Shown piece after piece: positions 28,144 through 36,783 of a DNA stretch of 64,000 bases. Under the pieces are notes generated by a model. It was not told the origin of the DNA. It saw only the letters and a program-made list of their open reading frames with translations, and made no database searches. The stretch covers positions 186,001 to 250,000 of the forward strand of contig NZ_JACHTC010000002.1 in NCBI RefSeq assembly GCF_014145635.1, given 5' to 3'. Positions within the stretch are counted from its first letter, which is position 1. Each line of letters begins with the position of its first letter. Position numbers and translations under genes: made by a program. The DNA is from Myroides sp. WP-1. GTDB taxonomy: Bacteria > Bacteroidota > Bacteroidia > Flavobacteriales > Flavobacteriaceae.

Positions 28144-28361
28144 GTTTTTTTATTATGTGTAATTTTTTTCAGAGAGCGAAAATACAATTATCTCTTTAAT
28201 AATAAAAGGGGTAAACCTATTATTTTAGAGAAAGAATGCGTTTCTCGACGATTTTTACTGTTAAAAAATAAAATTTTTTACTTAATGCTTGATTCTTGCT
28301 AGTAAAAAACAGGTGAGATCCCTAAATTTTTGAAAAAGATAAATAGGGGATAGACGAAAAA

Positions 28362-28394
28362 AAAACGCCTTGTTGAAGTTAACAAGGCGTTTTG
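28362..28394 (-). terminator. Terminator of the coaX-OMP-lptC operon
   Basis: AACGCCTTGTT pairs with AACAAGGCGTT over 11 bp, with a long T run on the minus strand. Confidence 0.87.
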
Positions 28395-28396
28395 AT

Positions 28397-28597
28397 TTAT
28401 TTTTTTTTGTAGTGATCTACCATTCTTTTGCTGTATTTTCTTCTAAAGAAGAACATAAAAACAGCGATACCCGCAACTAAAAAACTTGTCCAATAGTCTG
28501 AAAAAGGAACGCCCTCAGTTATTTTGTGAATGGCGTCAAAAATAAAGAGACAAGCAATGAATAAATATAAAAAGGGTATGATTTGTAATGCTTTCAT
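28397..28597 (-). CDS. Small two-helix membrane protein of unknown function
   Basis: 66 residues with two hydrophobic helices (about 6-24 and 37-52) and a strongly basic tail (FFRRKYSKRMVDHYKKK), so the C-terminus is probably cytoplasmic. It starts 3 nt after the lptC stop and ends just before the operon terminator, so it is the last gene of the coaX-OMP-lptC transcript. No family is recognised. An LPS transport link is suggested only by position. Confidence 0.75.
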   Translation of the reverse strand: MKALQIIPFLYLFIACLFIFDAIHKITEGVPFSDYWTSFLVAGIAVFMFFFRRKYSKRMVDHYKKK

Positions 28598-28600
28598 GAT

Positions 28601-29158
28601 CTAGTTTTCTTTTTTAATACTTTCGGCATAGCTATTTCTAGCTTTTATTACGTTTAGCTTTCCGTCGAAATCAACGCCTACACCTTGTGTGAAGTTGTCG
28701 CGATCTGTGGAAGCTTTGTATTTGCCATTGGTGTAAAACCAATCGCGCTTTTGATCGTAATACAATTGATCAGATTCTAATTTTTTATTGTCGTGTGTAG
28801 TGATAACTACATTACCTCTTAAATCTACAAGCTCTGTTGCTGTATATTGTACGGCGTAATCTGCTACTACAGTATTCTTGTTGTTATCATTGTCAAAGAA
28901 GGTTAAATGTATGCCTTCCGGAAATTCTGTGAACTTGTATCTTACGGTTGAATAATCAAGCATTTTATCGCTAACTAAAATGGCTTTTACTCTTCCAGAA
29001 TCGACATACTGACCTTGCATTTTTTCTGCTATTCCCGCAGGATAAAACGGCGCTTTGTTGTGTATCTTTTGAATGTCTTTGAAATTGCTTTCGCAAGAAA
29101 AGACAGTGAAGATACAAAGTGCTAAAAGAATGAAAGGCGTTTTCTTAACTACTAGCAT
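28601..29158 (-). CDS. lptC: LPS export protein LptC
   Basis: 185 residues. The N-terminus (KKTPFILLALCIFTVFSC) looks like a lipoprotein signal ending at Cys22 rather than the bitopic helix of E. coli LptC. The mature part is the beta-rich jellyroll typical of LptC: GIHLTFFD, NTVVADYAVQYTATELVDLRGNVVITT, KLESDQLYYDQKRDWFYTNGK. LptC receives lipopolysaccharide from LptBFG and hands it to the periplasmic bridge. It is 12 bp after the OMP gene in the same operon. Confidence 0.87.
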   Translation of the reverse strand: MLVVKKTPFILLALCIFTVFSCESNFKDIQKIHNKAPFYPAGIAEKMQGQYVDSGRVKAILVSDKMLDYSTVRYKFTEFPEGIHLTFFDNDNNKNTVVADYAVQYTATELVDLRGNVVITTHDNKKLESDQLYYDQKRDWFYTNGKYKASTDRDNFTQGVGVDFDGKLNVIKARNSYAESIKKEN

Positions 29159-29170
29159 GAGTAAGGTGTG

Positions 29171-30436
29171 TTAGTCGAATTTGCGTTTTAAGAACCAGAA
29201 GTCATTCAACGATAAACCGATAGATAAATTAAAGTAGTTTTCTTTAATTAAACCACTGTTTTTTGTTCCTCTACTTCCATATTCAAGCCCAATGTTAATG
29301 TTAGATAACGTACGACCAAATAAAGGTAAACCAGCACCAACAGAGAAAGCGTAATCGTTGATTGATTCGTTTTTCAATACTAATCCCGTGTTTTCATAGC
29401 GGAATCCTGCACGGTAAACTACACGGTCAAAATAGCTAGTAAACGAGTTGTATTTTGGAATATAAAATCCACCAACAGAATAGCGTTTGGTATCTTCAAA
29501 CTGAGAATATTGAGATGTATTCCAGCTTGTAGATAATTTGCTGTTTTCAATATAAGTGAATTGTCCTGAAACGAACCACTTTAAGTGTTTTCCAATACCT
29601 GCTCCAAGAGCTAATTCTTGCGGTTTTGTCAACTTCGTACTCGCATTGAAGATCTCTTTAGAATCAATAATAGCACCAGTGCTATTTAACAGCCTTAAAT
29701 TCGTTAAATTATCTGCCGTTAGTTTTGTTTCTGGGCTATAGGTAAGGTTGGCTTGCCAATCGTAATCTTTGTATTTCCCTTGGTATTGAACAGCTCCGCG
29801 AATTTCATATCCTTTGTAATCGATTCTTCTAGTTTCGTTCGTTCTTGAAATTAAACCAAATCCATCTCCTGCATCTACCATAGAGAGCAATGTTGTGTGA
29901 TCTGTATTTCCGAAGTAATAACTCGCTTGAACTCCAACTTGTATTTTTTTGTTGATTTCATATCCTGTTCCTAAGAACACGCGATTAATTCCACCTTTAC
30001 CTTCCAGTTGGCTTTGTGTTTTTTGTCCAAGATCATTGGTTAACTCACGTTCGATTTTGTATCCCGTATTTGAGTATGGCTGTAACCCGAAAACGACGGT
30101 TGTTTTTCTATTAATAGGTAAACCTAAAGCAAAATAATCAAGAGATTGACGCTTTATGTTGTCACTATTGTCGTTAGATTTAAAATTGTAGAATTTTGAG
30201 GTAGATCCAATAGACAGCGTCGTAGCTTTTAATTGGCTAATAGCAGCTGGATTCATCAAGTTTAAGTGTAAACTGTCCGAATACACACTATTACCTCCCA
30301 TAGCTTTATATTCATTTGTACCATGGTAACCTAAATCTCCGATCCCGTAATACGAATAGGGAGAAGCGGTTCCTTGCTGAGCGAAAGCTTGAGCGGATAA
30401 AATAAGGCTAAAGCTAAGAATGATTCTTTTTATCAT
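29171..30436 (-). CDS. FadL-like outer-membrane beta-barrel protein
   Basis: 421 residues from ATG 30436; a TTG two codons upstream is a weaker start. A signal peptide ends AQAFAQQ. The mature start (GTASPYSYYGIGDLGY) and then NEYKAMGGNSVYSDS and NLMNPAA resemble the N-terminal pattern of outer-membrane transport proteins in which the barrel begins with a 'MGG..A' and 'NPA' motif as in FadL/OmpP1. The rest is alternating aromatic beta strands ending FWFLKRKFD. It overlaps coaX by 23 bp, so translation is probably coupled. Ligand unknown. Confidence 0.75.
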   Translation of the reverse strand: MIKRIILSFSLILSAQAFAQQGTASPYSYYGIGDLGYHGTNEYKAMGGNSVYSDSLHLNLMNPAAISQLKATTLSIGSTSKFYNFKSNDNSDNIKRQSLDYFALGLPINRKTTVVFGLQPYSNTGYKIERELTNDLGQKTQSQLEGKGGINRVFLGTGYEINKKIQVGVQASYYFGNTDHTTLLSMVDAGDGFGLISRTNETRRIDYKGYEIRGAVQYQGKYKDYDWQANLTYSPETKLTADNLTNLRLLNSTGAIIDSKEIFNASTKLTKPQELALGAGIGKHLKWFVSGQFTYIENSKLSTSWNTSQYSQFEDTKRYSVGGFYIPKYNSFTSYFDRVVYRAGFRYENTGLVLKNESINDYAFSVGAGLPLFGRTLSNINIGLEYGSRGTKNSGLIKENYFNLSIGLSLNDFWFLKRKFD

Positions 30437-31163
30437 TTTCAATTATGTATTGATATATATGGTTCAAACTTTCGGAAAGAAAGTTTGGATTAGCAAATAT
30501 TATATTTTTTAATCTTTTTGCCAAAAAAACTGTATCCCCACCCGTTAAAATTATTGTTAAATCGGCATAATCTTTTTTATAACGATTAATAATATTGTCG
30601 ATTTCTGCAATAATTCCGTTGATGACGCCCGATTGAATTGATTCTTGCGTATTTTGTCCAATATAGTAAGAAATATCTTCTGGTTGGAGATAAGGAAGTT
30701 TTGCGGTATAATCATTTAATGCTTTATACCTCAATTGGAGACCTGGAGAAATGGCTCCTCCCAAATATTCATTTTCGGCATTGACAAAGTCATATGTAAT
30801 ACAGGTACCTGCATCGATGATTAAACGTGCCGTATTGGGATATTGGATGGTTGCTCCTGCAGCTACCGCCAAACGGTCGATACCTAATGTATGTGGCGTT
30901 TTGTATTTATTGATCAGGGGTAGAGGAGTACTAGAGGTAATCTGAACTAAATCGGTGTTAGTTTGAAGCCAATTTTGAAGATTTGGATCAAGGTGAACCA
31001 CACTTGCCAGTACAATTTTAGGCTTTGTATCATTTTTTTTTAAAAAAAATAATAATTCTTCTTGCAAATTTTTGGTTGAAAGATATTCGGTTTTTAAAAG
31101 GCTATTGTTTTCAAACATAGCGAGTTTGGTTCTGGTGTTTCCGATATCAAGGGTGTAGATCAT
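30414..31163 (-). CDS. coaX: Type III pantothenate kinase CoaX
   Basis: 249 residues from ATG 31163; the frame is open further up to 31274, but the start MIYTLDIGNTRTK is where CoaX begins, and a promoter lies at 31184-31191. DIGNTRTK (Asp6) and IDAGTCITYD are the ASKHA-type ATP-binding motifs and GGAISPGLQLR binds pantothenate. It phosphorylates pantothenate, the first step of coenzyme A synthesis. First gene of the operon with the barrel protein, lptC and a small membrane protein. Confidence 0.95.
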   Translation of the reverse strand: MIYTLDIGNTRTKLAMFENNSLLKTEYLSTKNLQEELLFFLKKNDTKPKIVLASVVHLDPNLQNWLQTNTDLVQITSSTPLPLINKYKTPHTLGIDRLAVAAGATIQYPNTARLIIDAGTCITYDFVNAENEYLGGAISPGLQLRYKALNDYTAKLPYLQPEDISYYIGQNTQESIQSGVINGIIAEIDNIINRYKKDYADLTIILTGGDTVFLAKRLKNIIFANPNFLSESLNHIYQYIIENDKKNHS

Positions 31164-31183
31164 GGTTTGATTGCTTTGTAGAA

Positions 31184-31191
31184 CAAAGATA
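31184..31191 (-). promoter_or_regulatory. Promoter -7 element of the coaX operon
   Basis: The minus strand reads TATCTTTG, 20 nt before the coaX ATG; it supports the shorter CoaX start. Confidence 0.6.
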
Positions 31192-31217
31192 AATAAAGAA
31201 AAATTGACTTGGATGTT

Positions 31218-31247
31218 TTGTAAGAATAAAAAAGTATTATATATTTG
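31218..31247 (+). promoter_or_regulatory. Promoter of the tRNA-Phe cluster
   Basis: TTG (31218-31220), 19 nt, then TATATTTG (31240-31247) is an exact match to the Bacteroidota -33/-7 promoter. Transcription would start near 31254, about 36 nt before the first tRNA. Confidence 0.8.
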
Positions 31248-31275
31248 CAACCGCTTAAGAGAACAAAAGTTCACT

Positions 31276-31379
31276 ACTAAAAGCCAATTGGTGCCTTAGC
31301 TCAGTTGGTAGAGCAAAGGACTGAAAATCCTTGTGTCCCTGGTTCGATTCCTGGAGGCACCACAAAATTAGCTTTTAGT
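31276..31379 (+). repeat. Inverted repeat flanking the first tRNA-Phe
   Basis: ACTAAAAGCCAATT (31276-31289) pairs with AATTAGCTTTTAGT (31366-31379) at 13 of 14 positions, extending the acceptor stem of the precursor. It may mark a processing site. Confidence 0.55.
31290..31362 (+). tRNA. tRNA-Phe (GAA), copy 1
   Basis: 73 nt with acceptor stem GGTGCCT/AGGCACC, anticodon loop CTGAAAA (GAA) and T loop TTCGATT. Discriminator A, CCA not encoded. First of three identical copies behind a strong promoter. Confidence 0.96.
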
Positions 31380-31383
31380 ATTC

Positions 31384-31484
31384 TTAGTTTAAAACTGGTG
31401 CCTTAGCTCAGTTGGTAGAGCAAAGGACTGAAAATCCTTGTGTCCCTGGTTCGATTCCTGGAGGCACCACAAATTTTAAACTAA
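31384..31484 (+). repeat. Inverted repeat flanking the second tRNA-Phe
   Basis: TTAGTTTAAAA (31384-31394) pairs perfectly with TTTTAAACTAA (31474-31484). The third copy has no such flanking pair. Confidence 0.5.
31397..31469 (+). tRNA. tRNA-Phe (GAA), copy 2
   Basis: Identical in sequence to copy 1, 34 nt downstream of it. Confidence 0.96.
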
Positions 31485-31495
31485 CACAAGCAACT

Positions 31496-31568
31496 GGTGC
31501 CTTAGCTCAGTTGGTAGAGCAAAGGACTGAAAATCCTTGTGTCCCTGGTTCGATTCCTGGAGGCACCA
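31496..31568 (+). tRNA. tRNA-Phe (GAA), copy 3
   Basis: Identical to copies 1 and 2, 26 nt downstream of copy 2 and directly before the terminator. Confidence 0.96.
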
Positions 31569-31575
31569 CACAAGT

Positions 31576-31611
31576 AAAACCGATAACAAACGTTATCGGT
31601 TTTTTTTTTTC
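31576..31611 (+). terminator. Terminator of the tRNA-Phe cluster
   Basis: AAAACCGATAAC pairs with GTTATCGGTTTT around AAAC, followed by about eight more T. Confidence 0.9.
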
Positions 31612-31724
31612 TTATTAAATTAATATTCTTCTATGTAAATACTGAATAATTTCAAATATCTCCATAAAAAAGGACAGATAATTGATAGTCGTTTTTTTAC
31701 AATTTTAAAAAAAACGAGCAGTAC

Positions 31725-33824
31725 ATGAAAGGAGAGTCTATAAAAAGATCAAAAGAGAATAAAGAGAACAGCAATAGCCCGAGGAACACTCACCAAAAGA
31801 ACGTAGATGGAATTACAGCGCAGATGGCCTCTCTTTCCATACAAGAATCTACAAATTCTACTAAGACACAAGAGAAAAGAGAGGAACAGAATGCAACTGC
31901 GATTTTAAAATGTTTTAGACCAGGTATTCATCATCTTGTTGACTTAACACTGGTGGTAGAAGGACAGGTTTTGCGTAACTACAAAAGTTTTGATCTTAGA
32001 CAAAGCATACGAAAACATCATGAATTTGAACTTGAATTATGTCATGATGCTTTAAAAGGGGAAGAAACCTATGAGATGAGTCAGGCACAACACCTGCTTG
32101 GCAAACGGATACTCGTTACATTTCAATACAAAGGGGTAAGGGATAAACCCGAACGAGATTTTTATGGTATTATTACCAATGTATCTTTTAAACAAACTCA
32201 TGGAAACAAAGGCAATATTGTTCTAAAAGGATATAGCCCTACTATACTTCTAGATCAAGCTCCACATATTCAAAGCTTTGGTGGTAAGGAGCCTGAATCT
32301 CTTCAATCAATTGTACAACGAATATTGCAAGAGGGGTATACTTGTGGAGGAAAATACAAGGCATTGGTTGAACTAAGTAAGAACGTCAACTTATCGTATA
32401 CGTGTCAATATAATGAAACCTCATATAATTTTTTAGCCCGTACTGCAGAAGCTTATGGTGAACAATTCTTTTACAATGGTGAAACACTGCATTTTGGCGA
32501 TTTACCAGTGGGGGATAAACCTATACAGCTTGTTTATGGACGTGATGTCGAAGACATTACAATCCGCATGCAAGCAAAACATGTCAATCGATTGTTATAT
32601 GGTTACAACAGTCATACGAACAAAAAGTTAAGCGCAGCGAGTGACTCCAAACTACAGGTCAAAGGAACTTTGGCGAAAGTTGCCTATCAAAAGTCAGAAA
32701 AAATATTTACTTCTCCTTCTCTACAATTAGCTCCAATAAAAGCTTCTACGGATCAAGATGTGTTACAAGCACAAAAGGGAATTATTGGAAGTGAAGGACT
32801 AGGGGTATTTGTAACTTCAGGTGTAACTTCTGTTCCTTTTTTATATCCTGGTTGTATTGTAGAGTTAGCTATGTTAGACCCAATAACCAAGGCGAATAAT
32901 CACTTTACAACACTGATGATTACCGAAGTTACTCACAACGTTGATTCACTTGGTCGATATCAGGGGTATTTTGAAGCAGTAGATGCGCAAACAGGGTTTA
33001 TTCCGCGTATAGTTTATACTAATCCTTTAGCAGAACAGCAAATTGCCACTGTGGTCAATAATACAGATCCCCAAGAGAAAGGACGGGTACAGGTACAGTT
33101 TGACTGGCAAAATAGAACGCAAGCTACAGAGTGGATACGCGTGATGACTCCCGATGCAGGTCGAAGTGATCAGGTAAACAAAAATAGGGGGCTGGTAGCT
33201 ATACCCGAAGTGGATGATCAGGTGATGGTCAGTTTTATAGGCAACCACCCTGATAGGCCTTTTGTGTTAGGAGGACTATTTCACGGCGAGATTGCTGCCG
33301 GGGGAGGAAAGGATAATGCTATTCGCAGTTTTAGTAGTAAGAGCGGTAATACACTCAAGTTTAACGATACAGAAGGAAGTGTAATGCTACAAGATAAAGG
33401 GACGGTACAATTGCTCTTTGATGGAACAGGGAACGCTATTTTACGAGCGGATTTAAATTATACCGTTCATGCAGGACTAGCTTATGAAGTATACGCAGGA
33501 GCAACAGAAGAAGAACCTGCTCAAGCGGGTCTGAAAGTAGATGCAGATGGGAATATTCTTCTCGATGCGAAGACGAGTATTGTTTTTAAAGTTGGGGAAA
33601 ATAAGATTTCAATTGATCAACAAGGCATTATAACGCTGGCGGGTTGTGGTAAAATTGAAACTATAGCGAAAAACGGACAAATAAGTATTAAAAGTGTTAC
33701 TGATGATGTAATGCTAGAGAGTGAAGCTGCTGCCTTGTACGTAAAAGGTGCAGTAGAAACAAACTTGGGTGGTGGTTCCTCTACGAACTTGACAGGCGAA
33801 ATTGTAAATACTAATGAAATATAA
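31725..33824 (+). CDS. vgrG: VgrG (TssI) type VI secretion spike protein
   Basis: 699 residues. The first 55 are a polar Asn/Lys/Glu/Ser tail not usual in VgrG. Residues about 60-430 match the gp27-like ring (FRPGIHHLVDLTLVVEGQ, GKRILVTFQYKG, YNETSYNFLARTAEAYGEQFFY). An OB-fold gp5-like domain follows (NTDPQEKGRVQVQFDW, TEWIRVMTPDAG, VAIPEVDDQVMVSF, HPDRPFVLGGLFHG), then the beta-helix spike (KSGNTLKFNDTEGSVML). VgrG trimers tip the T6SS tube and carry effectors. No tube, sheath or baseplate genes are nearby, so this is an orphan effector-delivery locus. Confidence 0.93.
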   Translation: MKGESIKRSKENKENSNSPRNTHQKNVDGITAQMASLSIQESTNSTKTQEKREEQNATAILKCFRPGIHHLVDLTLVVEGQVLRNYKSFDLRQSIRKHHEFELELCHDALKGEETYEMSQAQHLLGKRILVTFQYKGVRDKPERDFYGIITNVSFKQTHGNKGNIVLKGYSPTILLDQAPHIQSFGGKEPESLQSIVQRILQEGYTCGGKYKALVELSKNVNLSYTCQYNETSYNFLARTAEAYGEQFFYNGETLHFGDLPVGDKPIQLVYGRDVEDITIRMQAKHVNRLLYGYNSHTNKKLSAASDSKLQVKGTLAKVAYQKSEKIFTSPSLQLAPIKASTDQDVLQAQKGIIGSEGLGVFVTSGVTSVPFLYPGCIVELAMLDPITKANNHFTTLMITEVTHNVDSLGRYQGYFEAVDAQTGFIPRIVYTNPLAEQQIATVVNNTDPQEKGRVQVQFDWQNRTQATEWIRVMTPDAGRSDQVNKNRGLVAIPEVDDQVMVSFIGNHPDRPFVLGGLFHGEIAAGGGKDNAIRSFSSKSGNTLKFNDTEGSVMLQDKGTVQLLFDGTGNAILRADLNYTVHAGLAYEVYAGATEEEPAQAGLKVDADGNILLDAKTSIVFKVGENKISIDQQGIITLAGCGKIETIAKNGQISIKSVTDDVMLESEAAALYVKGAVETNLGGGSSTNLTGEIVNTNEI

Positions 33825-33826
33825 GA

Positions 33827-34696
33827 ATGAAAAAGCGTATTCTAGATTTCTTTAGTATCGATATTTCGCCTAAAGAATTAAATAGCGAATTAAACACGTA
33901 TGTTGTTGAGGGCAAGACGCAAACAAGAGCTGGAACCTTGTTTATTGAAAACGAATATACCTCACTTGTACGCTATAAAGATGAAAATAAGGGAACACAG
34001 CGAATAGCAACCTATCAGGTTGAGGATTATAAGCAATCGTGTTCGGGGTTCGTATTTCAACTCACAGAAAGATTAAACGATATTACTTCTGATTTAATAG
34101 TAAGGCTAAATGCAAATTACGAGGTAGAGGAAATAGTAAATCACCAAGCTATTTTAGCGAAATGGGACGTAGAAAAAAGCAAGATAAAAGAACAGTTTAG
34201 CTCCATACCCGATAGTGAAGAACTTTTTGAACGATTTGAAAATGCTTTGAACAACGAGGAAAAGTTGAGACAAACTTTGTTTTATAACGGCTTAACTCAA
34301 CTTTTTTTTCCGCGTATCAAACAAATGCTGGAAGATATTGAAGTGTCAAAAAAGTATAAACGCAAGAGATTTTTAGCGGGGATTCCCTTCGGATTACAGC
34401 TTCCAATACTAGAAGAATTACGGGTTCAGAAAATAGATGATCATCAATTTTCAGCAACGATAAAAGGGACACTGAATAAGGATGAGATCACCGATAAAAA
34501 AGAGTTTCTATCTGTTTTTAAATTCTTATATGGAGAAGATAAAACCCTAGACGATTTGCACTTTCGTTCCAAAGAATACTATGTGTTTGACGAGCACTTG
34601 ATCTATCAATCGGGGTCGATAGAAGAATACTTTGAGGTAAAAGGGGTACACTTTAAGCAAGACAATCGAACCTTCAGTAAAAATGGAAAAAGATGA
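33827..34696 (+). CDS. Unknown protein between VgrG and effector, possible adaptor
   Basis: 289 residues, no signal peptide or membrane helix. It starts 2 nt after the vgrG stop and its end overlaps the effector ATG by 4 bp, so the three genes are almost certainly co-translated. The N-terminal 80 residues look beta-rich (TRAGTLFIENEYTSLVRYKD), followed by a helical, charged middle and a mixed C-terminus. No family is recognised. T6SS genes in this position often encode adaptors or chaperones that load an effector on its VgrG; that role is inferred from position only. Confidence 0.75.
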   Translation: MKKRILDFFSIDISPKELNSELNTYVVEGKTQTRAGTLFIENEYTSLVRYKDENKGTQRIATYQVEDYKQSCSGFVFQLTERLNDITSDLIVRLNANYEVEEIVNHQAILAKWDVEKSKIKEQFSSIPDSEELFERFENALNNEEKLRQTLFYNGLTQLFFPRIKQMLEDIEVSKKYKRKRFLAGIPFGLQLPILEELRVQKIDDHQFSATIKGTLNKDEITDKKEFLSVFKFLYGEDKTLDDLHFRSKEYYVFDEHLIYQSGSIEEYFEVKGVHFKQDNRTFSKNGKR

Positions 34697-36183
34697 GTGA
34701 AGAGCATAAGAAGTACATTTCAGAGGGTGTGTTTTTAGTTTGCGATAAAGGAGATATCCCGTCTCAATTACTTGCAAATCCTCGTCAAATCAAACTCCAT
34801 GGTTTAACTCAAGTAACGGAGAAAGACAATGTGTTTGGGAAAAATATCCTTCCCTTTGGAAGTTGTAAGACCTTACAGAGCCCATGTGCATTTGGATGTG
34901 TAACCTGGTCTAAAGTAAAACAAGGAAATTATTTCATCAATGGAGAAAAGCCACTGCTAGAACATTCGGAAGCAACTTGTCCAACAGGTGGGGGAAAAAT
35001 TAAGCTGTATTTAGATCAATATGATGCAGAAAAATCAGTAAAGAAGAACAACGAAACACCTATCATTGCAGATAAGATATCTTCTCTATTGATGGATGTT
35101 TTTTTAACAGGCGATTTATCAAGTGTATGGAAACTAGCCTCAAATGAAGAGAGCCATAAAAAAGAGGGAGGTCAAGAATTTAAGAAAAGTATTGAGGGGA
35201 CAGCAAATTTTTTGCTGGAAGAAATGTGGAAGACCGAGATTTGGAAATCCATGGACGATACATTGGTTATTGGTGTATCACATGCAATACCCCATTCAAC
35301 ACCTGGTGTTGATCAGGCTTATTTTTTCTTAGGTTGGTTAGACGCGGTATGTGGCACTGAATTTGCCAAAAATAAACTTCAGTTGGAGGCAAAACTAGAA
35401 CAATCGGTAAATAAAACGATCGACACCTATCAACGAGAGCATAATGAAACTAAAGGTAAGACTTCGGAATTGGTTAGTTATACCGTTGTAGATGGATTAA
35501 TCGGTAGTAAAGGAGCTGGGGTAGTCGCCGAAGGGTCAACGTCTTCAGAAAAAAAGAAAATTCGCGAAGGTAGAGTAGGGCAAATATCTACAAATGTTAC
35601 TAAATTCGCTAGAGCTGTTCGAGGAGGGGGAATCAAGGTTGTTCGCGTTGGTGGGAAAAAGGCTACGTTCCATATGCCTTTGATTGAAAAGGTACTAGAG
35701 GAAGCAAAGCGAATTGTTAAAACAACATCTGCCAAAAGTAGAGGACCTTGTCTTTCTGGTTTATATGATCCGGCTACAGGAAAGACTTTTTTTGGGCTTA
35801 ATTTTAAAGGAAACCCAACAGGTAAGACTGAATATGCTAAATGGATTGAAGATCCAGCTGAAAGAGGAGGAGCAGATCCCATTATTAAAGAATTGGTCAA
35901 CGAGTATAAAGCTAAAATAGCAAGTGGAGCAATTGTGCTTAAAGAGGTAACGGATACGAAGTATGCTGCACATTCTGAATTAAGAGCATTGGATCAAGCA
36001 CTTAAAGCGAGAAGAGCAAAGAAAATTCCAGTTGACCGAAATTCTATAAAGGAAATGAGTTTAAGTAATAGAGATTTACAACCAAAAGTAATAGAAAGAA
36101 ACAATAATATACCTCCACTTAAAGCAAGGTGTCAAAACTGTGAATATTTGACAAATGGGATTCTACTACACGGACATAATTAA
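34693..36183 (+). CDS. T6SS effector: PAAR-like (DUF4280) domain with YwqJ-type deaminase
   Basis: 496 residues. Residues 1-120 match the PAAR-like DUF4280 pattern, rich in Cys and Gly (FLVCDKGDIPSQL, PFGSCKTLQSPCAFGC, SEATCPTGGGKIKLYLDQY), which sharpens the VgrG tip. A middle region of about 230 residues has no clear family. The C-terminal 140 residues resemble YwqJ-like deaminases: LSGLYDPATGKTFFGLNF, then HSE (His427, Glu429; zinc ligand and proton shuttle) and CQNC (Cys480, Cys483; zinc ligands). Such toxins deaminate bases of nucleic acids or nucleotides. The target base is unknown. Confidence 0.82.
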   Translation: MSEEHKKYISEGVFLVCDKGDIPSQLLANPRQIKLHGLTQVTEKDNVFGKNILPFGSCKTLQSPCAFGCVTWSKVKQGNYFINGEKPLLEHSEATCPTGGGKIKLYLDQYDAEKSVKKNNETPIIADKISSLLMDVFLTGDLSSVWKLASNEESHKKEGGQEFKKSIEGTANFLLEEMWKTEIWKSMDDTLVIGVSHAIPHSTPGVDQAYFFLGWLDAVCGTEFAKNKLQLEAKLEQSVNKTIDTYQREHNETKGKTSELVSYTVVDGLIGSKGAGVVAEGSTSSEKKKIREGRVGQISTNVTKFARAVRGGGIKVVRVGGKKATFHMPLIEKVLEEAKRIVKTTSAKSRGPCLSGLYDPATGKTFFGLNFKGNPTGKTEYAKWIEDPAERGGADPIIKELVNEYKAKIASGAIVLKEVTDTKYAAHSELRALDQALKARRAKKIPVDRNSIKEMSLSNRDLQPKVIERNNNIPPLKARCQNCEYLTNGILLHGHN

Positions 36184-36194
36184 AAAAGGTAAAC

Positions 36195-36746
36195 ATGAAT
36201 AAAAATAAAAAGAGACTGGAAGATATTGATGATTCTCTCTATTCAGAAAATGATGTAAATGGTGTGGTATCTTATTATCTAGACCCAGCATTGACACAAC
36301 CATATACCGGAATAATTTACACTAAGTTTGGAGGAAAAATAGAGAGTGAAGCAGCGTATATTGATGGGCTAATGAATGGACTAGAGTATGTGTATAATGA
36401 GGAAGAAGAACTAATACAACTTACTGAATGTAGAGGGAATGTGCACTTTGGAGTTTCTAAAGAATTTGAAAATGAAAAACTTAGCTTGGTCTGTATTAAT
36501 TATAACGGTAGTTTAGTAAAAGTTGTCTATTTAGGAGAGAATCAAGAGATAGTAAGTACTGAAAAATACTATTACGATGTGACGAAAGGGGATGAAGTTC
36601 CCCAAGGATATAGTGCATTAACTAGAATTTCGTATGAAGAATTACCACAGTATATTCAATTATTATTGGAATTATCCGATCAAGAGTTAGTCGATTATGA
36701 GTTCCAAGAAGAGAATCCCTATTTAAGACCCCCTTACACGAAGTAA
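36195..36746 (+). CDS. Putative immunity protein, YwqK/MORN-like
   Basis: 183 residues, no signal peptide, acidic. YTGIIYTKFGGKIESEAAYIDGLMNGLEYVYNEEEE resembles YwqK/MORN repeats in two halves (pattern YTG..Y...G.I..E..Y.DGL.NG). In Bacillus subtilis ywqJ (toxin) and ywqK (antitoxin) are neighbours, so a YwqK-like protein 11 bp after a YwqJ-like deaminase is a natural cognate immunity protein. It is expected to act in the cytoplasm of the producer and of kin. Family assignment is from pattern only. Confidence 0.68.
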   Translation: MNKNKKRLEDIDDSLYSENDVNGVVSYYLDPALTQPYTGIIYTKFGGKIESEAAYIDGLMNGLEYVYNEEEELIQLTECRGNVHFGVSKEFENEKLSLVCINYNGSLVKVVYLGENQEIVSTEKYYYDVTKGDEVPQGYSALTRISYEELPQYIQLLLELSDQELVDYEFQEENPYLRPPYTK

Positions 36747-36783
36747 GGAATATAAAAATACAAAAGGATAAAGGTATGAAAAG

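Noticed and set aside
31290..31568. Three regular repeats that could suggest a CRISPR array
   Set aside because: Each repeat is a complete tRNA-Phe with matching acceptor, anticodon and T arms; spacers are not CRISPR-like and no cas genes are near.
31412..31618. A 68-codon ORF with internal duplicated peptide
   Set aside because: It is a translation of tRNA-Phe copies 2 and 3.
35478..35900. A 140-codon ORF antisense to the deaminase effector
   Set aside because: Shadow frame with Ser/Pro-rich composition and no start context; the plus-strand gene is well supported.
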